64,000 nt of DNA from Lachnospiraceae bacterium (GCA_024403335.1 JAKSSA010000002.1:19656-83655), one strand, 5' to 3'; shown: positions 28,568 through 38,116, numbered from the stretch's first letter. A program made the numbers and translations. Notes: generated by a model from the letters alone, not told the origin.

Positions 28568-29272
28568 TCAATCAAATCTTCTCGATAAACACTTATATCC
28601 CAAGATTAAAGCCACACCCAAAAATACTCCGGCAACAATATCAGTCAACCAATGCACACCCGAAAGAGCTCTTGACACTACTGCCAGCCCTGCAACAGTT
28701 CTTATTGCAATTCCAAGCTCAAAAAAAAGCTTATCTGATGACTCATTCTTCTCAAATACTGTACTTGACTTTGATGAAATAAAATAATTTAAAAATTTCA
28801 GTCCGTAATGCTTGGCAAAATGTGCAACTGATACAAAAGCAACTATTGCAAGCAAAGTATGTGATGACGGATACGAAGCTTCAGGTTCAACCCCGATTAC
28901 TCCCGGTCTTTGATTTACTTCAAATATTTCAAACAAAACATAGAATAAAACAGTAAGAACATAAAGACCACCAATTGCATAAATCTGCTTATCAACCTTT
29001 TTCAAAGACTTTTCCTTAACAAGCTGCCAAAGTCCCAAAAAGGCCATGAAAGCCATTACTGCCAGGGCAATAATACCAAGCAAGGTCGATAGAAGTTCCC
29101 AATTGCTATTATGTCCAACTAATTTCCTGAAAGCTTCATTTATCGTTGCAAGTCCTACCTTAATGCTATTAGGTTCAGTCACTGCAACATCAACAAACTT
29201 AACAAGCAAAGTTAAAACAACAAAAGCTATGCAAAATACACAAGTAAAAATCTCATCAATATATTTCTTCAT
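28568..29272 (-). CDS. PAP2-family membrane phosphatase
   Basis: 234-aa polytopic protein with about six membrane segments. The phosphatase motifs are NQRPGV, YPSSHTLLA and SRALSGVHWLTDIVAG, in order, with catalytic His in the latter two. The family removes phosphate from lipids such as undecaprenyl pyrophosphate or phosphatidic acid. Its coupling to a metallophosphoesterase suggests a lipid-phosphate role. Ribosome binding site is weak. Confidence 0.85.
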   Translation of the reverse strand: MKKYIDEIFTCVFCIAFVVLTLLVKFVDVAVTEPNSIKVGLATINEAFRKLVGHNSNWELLSTLLGIIALAVMAFMAFLGLWQLVKEKSLKKVDKQIYAIGGLYVLTVLFYVLFEIFEVNQRPGVIGVEPEASYPSSHTLLAIVAFVSVAHFAKHYGLKFLNYFISSKSSTVFEKNESSDKLFFELGIAIRTVAGLAVVSRALSGVHWLTDIVAGVFLGVALILGYKCLSRRFD

Positions 29273-29359
29273 ATCTTTAAAAATAATCCTATTTTTTAAT
29301 GCACTCCATCTGACTCAAGCGCATTTTATCACAAGTCTTAATAAGTCACAATAACAAAA

Positions 29360-31786
29360 TCAATCTTTTTTTCCGTTAAACAATTTTCCTAATAAGCCTT
29401 TTCGTTTGTCATCCTTTATCTTAATTTTAGCAAAATCAGGCACCTGTAAATCGTACATATAATCTCCTATTATATACTCTTCCAAGGTGGTATTATTAAA
29501 ATACTGTTCTACTGTCCTGAAGCCGCTTGGAACAAAAAAGAGAATATCAAAGCCTACAAGGTTTAAGAAGGACACAATAATAGTATCTTCTAAAGAAATG
29601 CATTGCTTAGTTGGAACTATATAAATCAGCTTAGGATTTTTCTGGGTAAAATCAAACTTCTGAATCATTCTCATAAAAATATCAGAAAGATTCAGTAAAG
29701 TTGCAACCACCACATATTCCATACCATTAGTTCCAATTCCGACAATAGTATGCTGATTAATAAGTGCCTGTATTCTTTCAAGGATAAAATCCTGCATATC
29801 TTCTCTCAAATATCCATATCTGTAACATTTGCTCTTTTTTATTTTTTCTGTTTGAAGCTTGCCGTTTACCAAAAATGATGTAACAAACATCATTATCGGA
29901 TTACGAGAACCTTGCTCAATATAAGGTGTCTTTTTGATGAGAATAGTATCAGGAGTAAGAAGCTTTTTGATTGATTTCCAATATTCTTCAGTATTTTCGT
30001 CTTTAACACCTGAAATCTTTGCAAAAATTACAGGAATATTTGCAACATCCTCACTTGTAGAGAAATTAGCCCTGTACTTAAGCTCAACATCCCATATTCT
30101 TTCTATTTCTTCATACATTGTCTGCAAAGTAATGACATTTGCGCGGGAAAACTGCTGTTGCCTGTATATTCCGGTGCCCTGATATAAAAAGCTGTCCAAA
30201 TCCCGTTCTGCATGATATGCTGCTGTTCCCATCTTAATAGGTGCATTAACTGAAGGGAAGGCTTCAAGGTTTATGCTTTCTTCATAGGTTAAATCAAGAA
30301 GGCAGTCATCACTTAAACAGCAGGCTGAATTCAAATTAGGTCGAAGTACTAAAACATCGCATGGAATACGAGACAAAAACTTCATAAAAAGAGCTTCGTT
30401 GCTGTTTTGACATCCGCCAAGGAAAATGAAGCAGGAAATCTGCGGCATCATCCAATTCTTAAAAAGCTCACTCTGATAACGCCTGAAGAAACAAAGCAAA
30501 TAAACAGCCCTGTTATAAAGCTTGTTGTAGTTCATTCCCTCAGATAAAGCTTCTTCCCTCAAAACATCTTTGAAGGCTTTAATTACAATCTTTTGTAAAT
30601 CCTTATTTGATATAAATCTTATCAAATTCATTGATAAGCCCTTTATCATTTGCTCGCTGTTTTCATAGTTGCCTCTTCTTATCTGAGCAACCTCTTCATT
30701 TTCAGGGCTTGCAATACTTCCACTTACCACAACTACACTTCTGCCGTCTGCTACAAGGTCATTTTTAAACTGTAAAAGTTCATTTGCATAACTTACCTTA
30801 TCTTCAGCGCCATTTATTCTGTAAAAGCAGTTGTAAAAAAGTGATTTATCATTTCCTCTAAGCAATACAGGTGTCTTAATGTCTTCTAACCCTTTTTGTT
30901 TATTAAGCCATGCATTGGTGCAGTTAAGTTTGCAATCCTCATATTCTCTTCCTTCTGTGCAAACTCCGTTATCATTGTCAATACTATTATCGACTTTATC
31001 ATTCATACTATTAGCTACATTAATATCAACAGTATTAATAGATTTTACTGAATTTACTGCTCGAACATCATTTACATTTTTTACTGCATCAATAATTTTA
31101 GAACTATCTGTTTTAATGCTGCCTGCAATTAAAGCTTTAACCGAAAAGCCTTCCGGAAAAACTGTCTCATTTTCAACTTTAACAAGCTGCGAAAATCTCA
31201 TTTCGCTATCATTTTTTAAATAGTCCTCATCGCCTTTATATTGTAAAAGTAAGATATCACATCCGGCCTTTGACAAAATTGATAATAAATCAAGCTCATA
31301 AGTACTTGCATAACCTTCAAACAAAACCTTAGGCGGTTTGGAAGAATTAACCTTCTTCAAAATATTTCCAAATTTATAATAAAGCCAGCACATATACTTA
31401 ATAAATGCATTCTTAAGCATATTTGAGTTCTTTCCGGCTCTTTGAAGTTCGTATAATGCATCATAAACAGAAGTCGCTACATTATTTCTAAGCGTGTTGT
31501 TCATGCCAGGAAGCCATTTTTGCAAGCTCTCAATAAAAAAACCAAGATTCATTGCAAACTCATTACCAACTATTTCATTATAATAATTTAAATTATTTCC
31601 ATCAGGATTTTTTAATCCTTCATCAATTATTATTCCGTTTTTCAGGGCCTCTTCGCAATATTTCTTAATGAATTTCTCCACTTCAAAAGAATATGAATTC
31701 AATCTGCAAAAAAACACACCTTTTGCAGTTCTTTCATTCATATCAAGAAAATAATCATCAAGTTTATTTAACAATATTTTGTCCAT
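29360..31786 (-). CDS. YceG-like protein of tellurite-resistance type loci
   Basis: 808 aa, soluble. I assign it to the YceG-like family found in Ter (tellurium/stress) gene clusters from its C-terminal half (IYIVPTKQCISLEDTIIVSFLNLVGFDILFFVP split around Asp/Glu residues) and the neighbouring terD. A middle stretch (about 245-290) is low-complexity, rich in Asn, Asp, Ser and Val. I start at the ATG at 31786 (MDKILLNKLDD) with AGG nine bases upstream; a GTG nine codons earlier is the alternative. The terminator at 31942 separates it from terD, so it may have its own promoter in the repeat region. Biochemical role unknown. Confidence 0.65.
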   Translation of the reverse strand: MDKILLNKLDDYFLDMNERTAKGVFFCRLNSYSFEVEKFIKKYCEEALKNGIIIDEGLKNPDGNNLNYYNEIVGNEFAMNLGFFIESLQKWLPGMNNTLRNNVATSVYDALYELQRAGKNSNMLKNAFIKYMCWLYYKFGNILKKVNSSKPPKVLFEGYASTYELDLLSILSKAGCDILLLQYKGDEDYLKNDSEMRFSQLVKVENETVFPEGFSVKALIAGSIKTDSSKIIDAVKNVNDVRAVNSVKSINTVDINVANSMNDKVDNSIDNDNGVCTEGREYEDCKLNCTNAWLNKQKGLEDIKTPVLLRGNDKSLFYNCFYRINGAEDKVSYANELLQFKNDLVADGRSVVVVSGSIASPENEEVAQIRRGNYENSEQMIKGLSMNLIRFISNKDLQKIVIKAFKDVLREEALSEGMNYNKLYNRAVYLLCFFRRYQSELFKNWMMPQISCFIFLGGCQNSNEALFMKFLSRIPCDVLVLRPNLNSACCLSDDCLLDLTYEESINLEAFPSVNAPIKMGTAAYHAERDLDSFLYQGTGIYRQQQFSRANVITLQTMYEEIERIWDVELKYRANFSTSEDVANIPVIFAKISGVKDENTEEYWKSIKKLLTPDTILIKKTPYIEQGSRNPIMMFVTSFLVNGKLQTEKIKKSKCYRYGYLREDMQDFILERIQALINQHTIVGIGTNGMEYVVVATLLNLSDIFMRMIQKFDFTQKNPKLIYIVPTKQCISLEDTIIVSFLNLVGFDILFFVPSGFRTVEQYFNNTTLEEYIIGDYMYDLQVPDFAKIKIKDDKRKGLLGKLFNGKKD

Positions 31787-31850
31787 TAGATCTGACCTGC
31801 CTGCATTTATCACTAAATTATTATTGTATATTATATAAGATAAAAAAACA

Positions 31851-31927
31851 AGAATATTAAAGCGTTCCTCAAAATCAGAATATTAAAGTATTCCCCAAAA
31901 TCAGAATATTAAAGTATTCCCAAAATC
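31851..31927. repeat. 26-bp tandem repeat, three copies
   Basis: Units AGAATATTAAAGCGTTCCTC, AGAATATTAAAGTATTCCCC and AGAATATTAAAGTATTCCC, each followed by AAAATC (26, 26 and 25 bases). They lie between the terD terminator and the YceG-like gene. Confidence 0.8.
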
Positions 31928-31941
31928 AGAATGTCATAAAC

Positions 31942-31969
31942 TAAAAAACTGCCGTAAAAACGGCAGTTT
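31942..31969 (-). terminator. terminator of terD
   Basis: Stem AAACTGCCGT/ACGGCAGTTT with a short A-rich loop, followed by TTTTTTAG on the minus strand. It starts 16 bases after the terD stop. Confidence 0.85.
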
Positions 31970-31984
31970 AAAACAAAATTATAA

Positions 31985-32578
31985 CTATATAAATCTCTTA
32001 ACCAATTCTCCTAATCCAGGATCATTAGTTCCCTGACCAACAGCACCAAACTTCCATTCATTGTCATGACGATATATTTCTCCGAATATCATTGCTGTAG
32101 CATTGGCATATTCATCAGAAAGATTATAGCGGCAAAGTTCCTTATTTGTTTTTGCATCAACTATTCTGACGAATGCATTTCTAATCAACCCAAAATGCTG
32201 TCGTCTTTCATAGGCCTTGTAAATATTGCAGGAAATAACTATCTTATCATAATCAGAGGGAACACTTCCTAAATCTATTACAATCTGCTCATCGTCGCCT
32301 TCTCCCTGACCTGTCAGATTGTCGCCCATATGGATTACAGACAAAGATTTGTGTCTTAAGTTTCCAAAATAAACTATGTCCTCTTTGGAGGTGAATTTTC
32401 CACCTTTAAGCAAGATTGCAGCAGCATCACAGTCAATTGCTTCCTTTTTGAAAAACATTGACAGCAAGCCTTTTTTCTGTTCAACCTCGTCCCAGCCAAG
32501 ACCTACAATAACTCGAGATAAAGACGAACTTTCTTTTGTCAAACTAACCTTTTGTCCCTTTGTTAAGCTAACAGACAT
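31985..32578 (-). CDS. terD: TerD family protein
   Basis: 197-aa calcium-binding stress protein of the TerD family. Typical N terminus MSVSLTKGQKVSLTK; calcium-site segment GDNLTGQGEGDDEQI; C-terminal AMIFGEIYRHDNEWKFGAVGQG. Ter proteins are linked to resistance to tellurite, colicins, phage and envelope stress. Only one terD and a YceG-like gene are here; the other Ter genes (terB, terC, and the nucleotide-related module) are absent from the window. Good GGAGG before the ATG. Confidence 0.93.
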   Translation of the reverse strand: MSVSLTKGQKVSLTKESSSLSRVIVGLGWDEVEQKKGLLSMFFKKEAIDCDAAAILLKGGKFTSKEDIVYFGNLRHKSLSVIHMGDNLTGQGEGDDEQIVIDLGSVPSDYDKIVISCNIYKAYERRQHFGLIRNAFVRIVDAKTNKELCRYNLSDEYANATAMIFGEIYRHDNEWKFGAVGQGTNDPGLGELVKRFI

Positions 32579-32636
32579 ATAATTACCTCCAAATCATATC
32601 ATAAGGTGATTATATCACATATCTTTTGTCAAAAAA

Positions 32637-35594
32637 TTAAAATACAATTAATTCAAAACCACCAAATGAAGGAATACCTGAACCGTCAAATCTGAAATAA
32701 AGTGCATTTATTCCATCAGGAATATTAACATCCATTTCATACTTGTCCCAGATATTATTAGTATTGACTAAAGTTTCTCCAACCTTTTCGCCCTTCCAGT
32801 CAGTAAACAATGAAACCTTTCCGTTTCCGTATCCTCTCATTGTAAAGCGTACTTTCTTAACACCCTTACAATCAAAATACTTAAAACCTATAACTGCACC
32901 ATTGTTAAAGTTTGCAACATAGCCTTCATTTTCATCGCCATCTCGGCCATCCTGCACAAGCTTTACCTTTGTTATATCAGGCAATTTAACAATATTATGT
33001 TCTCTTACAGTATCATCTCCTTCAGGATAAAAGAGGTTACATGCAATATATGCAGGATAATATCCTTCACCCTTCAAAGGTCCATTATTCAAACCACAGC
33101 TTGTAACTTCAACCTGCTTGATATTGCAGTCCTTATCAGGATTAATCTTTTCTGCACAAACCTGGCGTGAATACCATGTTCCATTTGTGTGTCTGTGATA
33201 GAAAACATACCACTGTCCATTGATTTCAATGATACTTCCATGATTATTTGCGCCGTACATGGTCGCCCAATTAGCAGGTTTGTAGGAATCAATTCCCAAA
33301 TCGCTGTTGCTTACTAAAACACCGCCATATTTAAATCCGCTCAAAGGCTTGTCTGAAACTGCATAGCAAAGCTCGTGCATAACAACTGAAGAATAAACAA
33401 AAACATACTTTCCGTTCATCTTTCTTATTGAAGCTGCTTCAAAATATTCATGATTTTCAAAGCCTGTGCCCTCAGAAGTTGTGCTGCTTGGAACAACAAA
33501 TACAGGTCCTTCTTCAACAGTAAGCATGTCCTTTGACAAGCGCATTCCCATTGCACCATGCCTTGACTTGTCACCTCTTGCGCAAAAACCGGTATAAAGA
33601 TATGTATCATCTCCCTCTGTTATAACACCGGGATCAAACTGATGCTCATCACCTTCCCTGCTGCCAACCACAGTACCATCCTTATAATGAACATGACCTA
33701 AGAATTCAAACTTACCGGAAGGTGTGTCACATACAGCAACAGATATTCTTGACTTACTTGAAATTGCATAATAAAGATAATATCTTCCATCAGGTCCAAT
33801 TGTCATATCAGGTGCATAAAGCATTCCGTCACCGCGCTCATTTTCAGGTTCCTGATATTTGCTATAAATTACGCCTTCATATCTCCAATTACCCAAATCA
33901 TCTACAGGAGCTGAATAGCATACATAATCTCCCATGCAGAAAACATCGCCGTTATAAAAATCATGTGAGCCATAAATATATACTCTGTCTCCGAAAACAT
34001 AAGGTTCACCATCAGGCACATATTCCCAAGAAGGAAGATATGGATTAAAAGCCTGTTTTTTCTCAAAGCCCTGTGTTTTTTTCTTAAGCATATCCTTACG
34101 AAGGAATTTTTTAAACTCATGTCCATCTTCCGTTAAAAGAACAGGCCCGTTTGATGTAAATTCCATCTCATTTAAGCTTGCTGCATCATAAGGAGCCCAA
34201 TATGGCATTCTCTTACCATCTCGGTCAACGCCATTAGGATCACCTGTTTTGATAAAGTTAGCCCAGTAATTAGCCATCATTCTTGCAAGATCAAAATGTC
34301 TTCCAACATATGGTCTTGAACATTTTCCTATGGTTTCAAAGAAGAACCACAAATCACAGGAATGGAAGGTTCCAGGGTTATCCTCTCCCGGAATATCAGG
34401 GTTAAATCTGTAATAATAGAAATTGTTTGCCGAGCCCTGCTTTTTAAACTCTTCAAAAAGCATCTTAACCGATATTTCGATACCGCTTACAGGTGCCATT
34501 GCCTTGTCACCAAATTTTTTGTGAGCTTCTTTAGTTGCAAGGAAAATATCTGCATCATTTCCAAAGAACTGCTTTGCCTTCGCTTCCAGCTGTTCTTCAT
34601 TTTCAGCTTCTATAAAATTCAGGAATTCATCTGCTGTATTTCCTGCCATAACAGGAACATCAAGCCACTCGCCCTTTAAGCATGCCTTTACTGCATCGCC
34701 ATTAATAAATTTATGATCAACAGTACCCCAAAGTCTTCCATGAGTACGGTTGAATTCGTTATACTTTTGAAGAATTGTATCCTGATCGATTTTTCTTGCT
34801 TCCTCTAAGGTTTCAACGCCTAAAAGCTTGAAAAACTCTTTTCCATAATTTTCAACATTTTCAAGTGTATCTATAGGAGGAAAACCATTATCTGCATAAG
34901 CATTTCCAATAACGCCACTCATTACAATTGCCTTTTGGAAAAGGCCTTTGTTTTCAAGATTGGTAAGCTGTGCCATTACAGAACCGCCACCTGCTGACTG
35001 TCCGGCAATAGTAATATTATCAGGATCGCCACCAAAAGCCGCAATATTTTCCTTAACCCATCTTGTACCGGCCTGCTGATCAAGATATCCAAAATTTGCA
35101 GGCTTGTCAGGATTTTCTTTAGTAATCTCAGGATGTGCGAAAAATCCGAAAACATTAAGTCTGTAATTTACAGAAACAACTATAATACCTCTGCTTGCAA
35201 GTCTTTCACCATCAAACTCCATTTCAGAAGGATATCCCCACTGTAAACCGCCACCAAAATACCATACAAGTACAGGGAGCTTTTCATCCTCTCTCTTTGC
35301 AGGTGTCCAGATATTGAGATACAAATTGTCTTCACTTATTTCAACACCGGGGTCAACATGCCATTCCCTGCAATAAATATCAGTTCCAAGTCCTGGTCTG
35401 TCCTGCACTGAAATAGCCTTAAAAGCATATGCTTCCAATTCACCTTCCCAACTGTCACAAGGAACCGGTGCATGCCATCTTAAATCCCCAACAGGTGGCT
35501 TTGCAAAAGGAATCCCCTTAAAACTTGTTATTCTCGGATCACTTGAAGGCAATCCTTTGATAACCCCATATTTAGTAGTAACTTTTCTTAACAT
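32637..35594 (-). CDS. bifunctional type-B carboxylesterase - GH43 - CBM6-like fusion
   Basis: 985 aa, no signal peptide, so cytosolic. Residues 1-500: type-B carboxylesterase with oxyanion FGGGLQWG, nucleophile Ser200 in GQSAGGG and catalytic His411 (FHSCDLW). Residues about 515-850: GH43 glycosidase with likely base Asp528 (PDGE), pKa-tuning Asp596 (YAPDM) and acid Glu719 (YFEAAS). Residues about 860-985: CBM6-like beta-sandwich. GH43 of this type acts as xylosidase or arabinofuranosidase. The pairing suggests removal of acyl groups and then sugar from imported xylan oligomers (inference). Good AAGGAG before the ATG at 35594. Likely controlled through the repeated sites at 35655-35765. Confidence 0.85.
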   Translation of the reverse strand: MLRKVTTKYGVIKGLPSSDPRITSFKGIPFAKPPVGDLRWHAPVPCDSWEGELEAYAFKAISVQDRPGLGTDIYCREWHVDPGVEISEDNLYLNIWTPAKREDEKLPVLVWYFGGGLQWGYPSEMEFDGERLASRGIIVVSVNYRLNVFGFFAHPEITKENPDKPANFGYLDQQAGTRWVKENIAAFGGDPDNITIAGQSAGGGSVMAQLTNLENKGLFQKAIVMSGVIGNAYADNGFPPIDTLENVENYGKEFFKLLGVETLEEARKIDQDTILQKYNEFNRTHGRLWGTVDHKFINGDAVKACLKGEWLDVPVMAGNTADEFLNFIEAENEEQLEAKAKQFFGNDADIFLATKEAHKKFGDKAMAPVSGIEISVKMLFEEFKKQGSANNFYYYRFNPDIPGEDNPGTFHSCDLWFFFETIGKCSRPYVGRHFDLARMMANYWANFIKTGDPNGVDRDGKRMPYWAPYDAASLNEMEFTSNGPVLLTEDGHEFKKFLRKDMLKKKTQGFEKKQAFNPYLPSWEYVPDGEPYVFGDRVYIYGSHDFYNGDVFCMGDYVCYSAPVDDLGNWRYEGVIYSKYQEPENERGDGMLYAPDMTIGPDGRYYLYYAISSKSRISVAVCDTPSGKFEFLGHVHYKDGTVVGSREGDEHQFDPGVITEGDDTYLYTGFCARGDKSRHGAMGMRLSKDMLTVEEGPVFVVPSSTTSEGTGFENHEYFEAASIRKMNGKYVFVYSSVVMHELCYAVSDKPLSGFKYGGVLVSNSDLGIDSYKPANWATMYGANNHGSIIEINGQWYVFYHRHTNGTWYSRQVCAEKINPDKDCNIKQVEVTSCGLNNGPLKGEGYYPAYIACNLFYPEGDDTVREHNIVKLPDITKVKLVQDGRDGDENEGYVANFNNGAVIGFKYFDCKGVKKVRFTMRGYGNGKVSLFTDWKGEKVGETLVNTNNIWDKYEMDVNIPDGINALYFRFDGSGIPSFGGFELIVF

Positions 35595-35654
35595 AGCCCT
35601 CTCCTTCTCAAAAAAGCTTTATATAATTAATCATAGCAATTAATCACACAGTCA

Positions 35655-35765
35655 ATTATAGTTAATTTTCGCAATTTATACCTACCGAGATTTGCGTTTA
35701 ACTTGTCATAATTTGCGATTTCATTATTTAAGTTTACCATACAATACAGTAATTTGCGATTTCAT
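35655..35765 (-). promoter_or_regulatory. promoter and repeated operator-like sites of the esterase-GH43 gene
   Basis: TATAAT (35660-35655, minus) lacks a good -35 box. Upstream are two exact 15-base copies of AATTTGCGATTTCAT (35710-35724 and 35751-35765), 41 bases or about four helical turns apart, a third partial site GAGATTTGCG (35688-35697) and an inverted one TTCGCAATTT (35668-35677). This looks like an activator-dependent promoter. Confidence 0.5.
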
Positions 35766-35790
35766 ATATATCATTTTATATTATGCATAC

Positions 35791-35833
35791 AACAAAAGCC
35801 TTCCTATAAGAAAATACTTAATAAGAAGGCTTT
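35791..35833 (-). terminator. terminator of the sensor-GGDEF gene
   Basis: Arms AAAGCCTTC (35795-35803) and GAAGGCTTT (35825-35833), extended by CT/AG pairs, followed on the minus strand by TTGTTGT. It lies about 125 bases after the stop. Confidence 0.65.
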
Positions 35834-35902
35834 GTAATCCAATCTTGAATAACTAATTCAGATAAGAAAGCTTTGTAATTCATATTTGAATAACTGATTC
35901 AA
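35821..35902. repeat. 41-bp tandem repeat, two copies
   Basis: 35821-35861 and 35862-35902 share ATAAGAAnGCTTTGTAAT, then TTGAATAACTnATTCA. The first copy carries one arm of the terminator at 35791-35833. With the preceding promoter sites this accounts for most of the gap 35595-35958. Confidence 0.75.
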
Positions 35903-35958
35903 CAAATCAAGGATTAAAATACCAGATTCAGCAATCAGAGCAAATAAAATGCCACATA

Positions 35959-37842
35959 TCAAGGTTTAAACCATCTGTGCTGTGAATCCTTAACTTTGTA
36001 CATCTGCACATCAGCTTCTTTAATATAATCTTCCAAGCCTTTTCCATCATAAGGATCCGTAACCGTATAACCGATACTTACACTTAATTTGAAAGGGAAG
36101 GTGTTATTAAGAAGACTCTTTTCAATGCTGTCATGGATTGCTTTAACCATACCTGCTGCATCTTCTCTGTCCTTGCATTCTGAAACTACCAGGAATTCAT
36201 CACCGCCGTAGCGCATACCGATGGAATTCGGGCGTTCATTTTCCTTAATAGCAGACGATACAATACGAATTGCATTATCTCCATGCTGATGGCCATATTT
36301 ATCATTGATTTTCTTCATATAATCAATATCAAAGAAGCATACAACCGCTTTCTTACGATCATCATCTATTTTGTTGAACATCGGAACTATTGTTTCGTCA
36401 TAGGTAAATCGATTATAAAGACCTGATAACGAATCTTTTCTGTAAAGTTCCATCAAATCACGATTAAGCATTCTCAGACTAAGTGAGGTTCTCATTCGCG
36501 TGAAGGCCTGACTGAGCCAGGTAGTATACATATTGGTAAGATTGTCACTTATCCAATAAGGAAAATCCACGAAGGAAACATATCCTACAAATCCGCCGCC
36601 GGCCAAAATAGGTGAAATAAAGTAGACATGAGCCTCTTCCGTTTCCTTATATCCGGGAATTATCTCATCACGATCAACTTCACCATATTTATAATTCTTA
36701 CCGTCTCTGAAAGCAACCAGTGATTTATAGGTATCTCTCAGACTATTGGTGAATACTTTTCTGTTATCCTCGGTGCAATTCTCAAACAATCTGTCATCAA
36801 TCATGATGAACATATTTTCGCAGTTAAAGAATATATCATTTTCGTAGTGCCATTCCAAACTTCCCTTAAGCTGTTCAAAATCCGAAGACGGAATAATTGC
36901 ATTATCAAGTGCCTGTCTTACATAATTCAAAGACTCATCTCTTTTGTGCTTACTGAACAATTGTGAGCAAAGCTTTCGTCTTATCTCCTCATATTGATTT
37001 TCAACTTTGCATCCGCAGCTTTCAGCAATTACAAGTTTGGATTCTATTAAATCTATATCCTGTCCGTTACCAAACAAAACCTCAACGCAGCGTCTTCCTA
37101 CTTCCTGGAAATCCTGATTAACCGTTGTGAGTGCAGGATAGGTTGATTTGGCATAGCTTGCATTGTCATAACCTGTAACAATAGTGTTTTCAGGAATCTT
37201 ATATCCTGCTTCATTCAGTAAAGTAATAGCATACAAAGCCATCGCATCATTTGCACAGATAAATGCATCCGGTAAATTTTCCCTGTCTTTAAGAATTTGA
37301 TCTATCGCACGCTTTACTCCGATATATTCCCAGTTTCCATAATATACATCTTCATCTTCAAATCTGATGCCATGATCTAAAAATACTTCCTTAGTAATTC
37401 TGATTCTTTCGTTTGAATCTATCTGGTCTTTTTTGCCGGCAATAAAAACCGGATGTTTAACATTATGAACCTCTGTCAAATGATTAAGCAGTTCATACAT
37501 ACCGGACTTGTTATCCGTTCTTATACATGGAACATTTTTTACAATTTTACCAAAGGTTACAACCGGCACCCCTGCCATCTGTGCCTTCTGGCATAATTCA
37601 TAAGCTATATAATTGTCAGCTATGCTGCTTGCAAAAACTATAATTCCATCAAAAGCAGAAATATTCGGCAATTCATAAATTGTATTTTCTGCCTCAACAT
37701 TTTCACCTGTACCATAAGAAGTATATGTTTCAAAAACAAAAACATCAGGTCTTTCCATTCCACTGTTCTTAATGCCTTTAAGCACTTCGAATACTATTTC
37801 CTGATCCCACCCGTTTACAAATACTCCAATTCTCTTACGCAT
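35959..37842 (-). CDS. sugar-sensor (LacI-type periplasmic-binding fold) - GAF-like - GGDEF protein
   Basis: 627 aa. Residues about 1-275 are a LacI/PBP1-type ligand domain without a DNA-binding head (RIGVFVNGWDQEI, AFICANDAMA, VTGYDNA). A middle GAF-like region (about 280-450) follows, then a C-terminal GGDEF domain with DSLSGLYNR, FFDIDYMKKIND and MRYGGDEF. The active-site signature is intact; the RxxD inhibitory site is not seen. No signal peptide or membrane segment, so it would sense a cytosolic ligand and make c-di-GMP. I start at the second Met (MRKRIG) because AAGGAATTAGC precedes it. Next to the esterase-GH43 gene, a sugar ligand is plausible but unproven. Confidence 0.85.
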   Translation of the reverse strand: MRKRIGVFVNGWDQEIVFEVLKGIKNSGMERPDVFVFETYTSYGTGENVEAENTIYELPNISAFDGIIVFASSIADNYIAYELCQKAQMAGVPVVTFGKIVKNVPCIRTDNKSGMYELLNHLTEVHNVKHPVFIAGKKDQIDSNERIRITKEVFLDHGIRFEDEDVYYGNWEYIGVKRAIDQILKDRENLPDAFICANDAMALYAITLLNEAGYKIPENTIVTGYDNASYAKSTYPALTTVNQDFQEVGRRCVEVLFGNGQDIDLIESKLVIAESCGCKVENQYEEIRRKLCSQLFSKHKRDESLNYVRQALDNAIIPSSDFEQLKGSLEWHYENDIFFNCENMFIMIDDRLFENCTEDNRKVFTNSLRDTYKSLVAFRDGKNYKYGEVDRDEIIPGYKETEEAHVYFISPILAGGGFVGYVSFVDFPYWISDNLTNMYTTWLSQAFTRMRTSLSLRMLNRDLMELYRKDSLSGLYNRFTYDETIVPMFNKIDDDRKKAVVCFFDIDYMKKINDKYGHQHGDNAIRIVSSAIKENERPNSIGMRYGGDEFLVVSECKDREDAAGMVKAIHDSIEKSLLNNTFPFKLSVSIGYTVTDPYDGKGLEDYIKEADVQMYKVKDSQHRWFKP

Positions 37843-37914
37843 GCTAATTCCTTCCATCAGGGAGCTTAAAATCGTAATACCCCTATTACATTATATACAC
37901 TTCCCACAAAAAAT

Positions 37915-37970
37915 CACTTTATTATAAAACATTTTTTATGCAAATTTCAATACTTTCATTAAATAAAGTG
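37915..37970 (-). promoter_or_regulatory. promoter of the sensor-GGDEF gene inside a 9-bp dyad
   Basis: TTGAAA (37950-37945) and TATAAT (37926-37921), spacer 18, on the minus strand. CACTTTATT (37915-37923) and its inverse AATAAAGTG (37962-37970) bracket it, which could be an operator pair. Confidence 0.5.
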
Positions 37971-38116
37971 TTACCAATTGCAAAAAATCATTATCACATT
38001 TTATTCGTATCTCTTCTGTTTAAAATATGCTAATCCAATCATACTTTTCATGTGATACAATTTCTTTAACCACATAACCATTATAACATTTTTCAAAAAA
38101 TATTTCAAGATATTAC

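Noticed and set aside
27677..32578. A new defence system made of phosphoesterase, PAP2, YceG-like and TerD genes
   Set aside because: Terminators and gaps separate the genes, each has a known ordinary family, and no nuclease, sensor or mobile-element signs accompany them.
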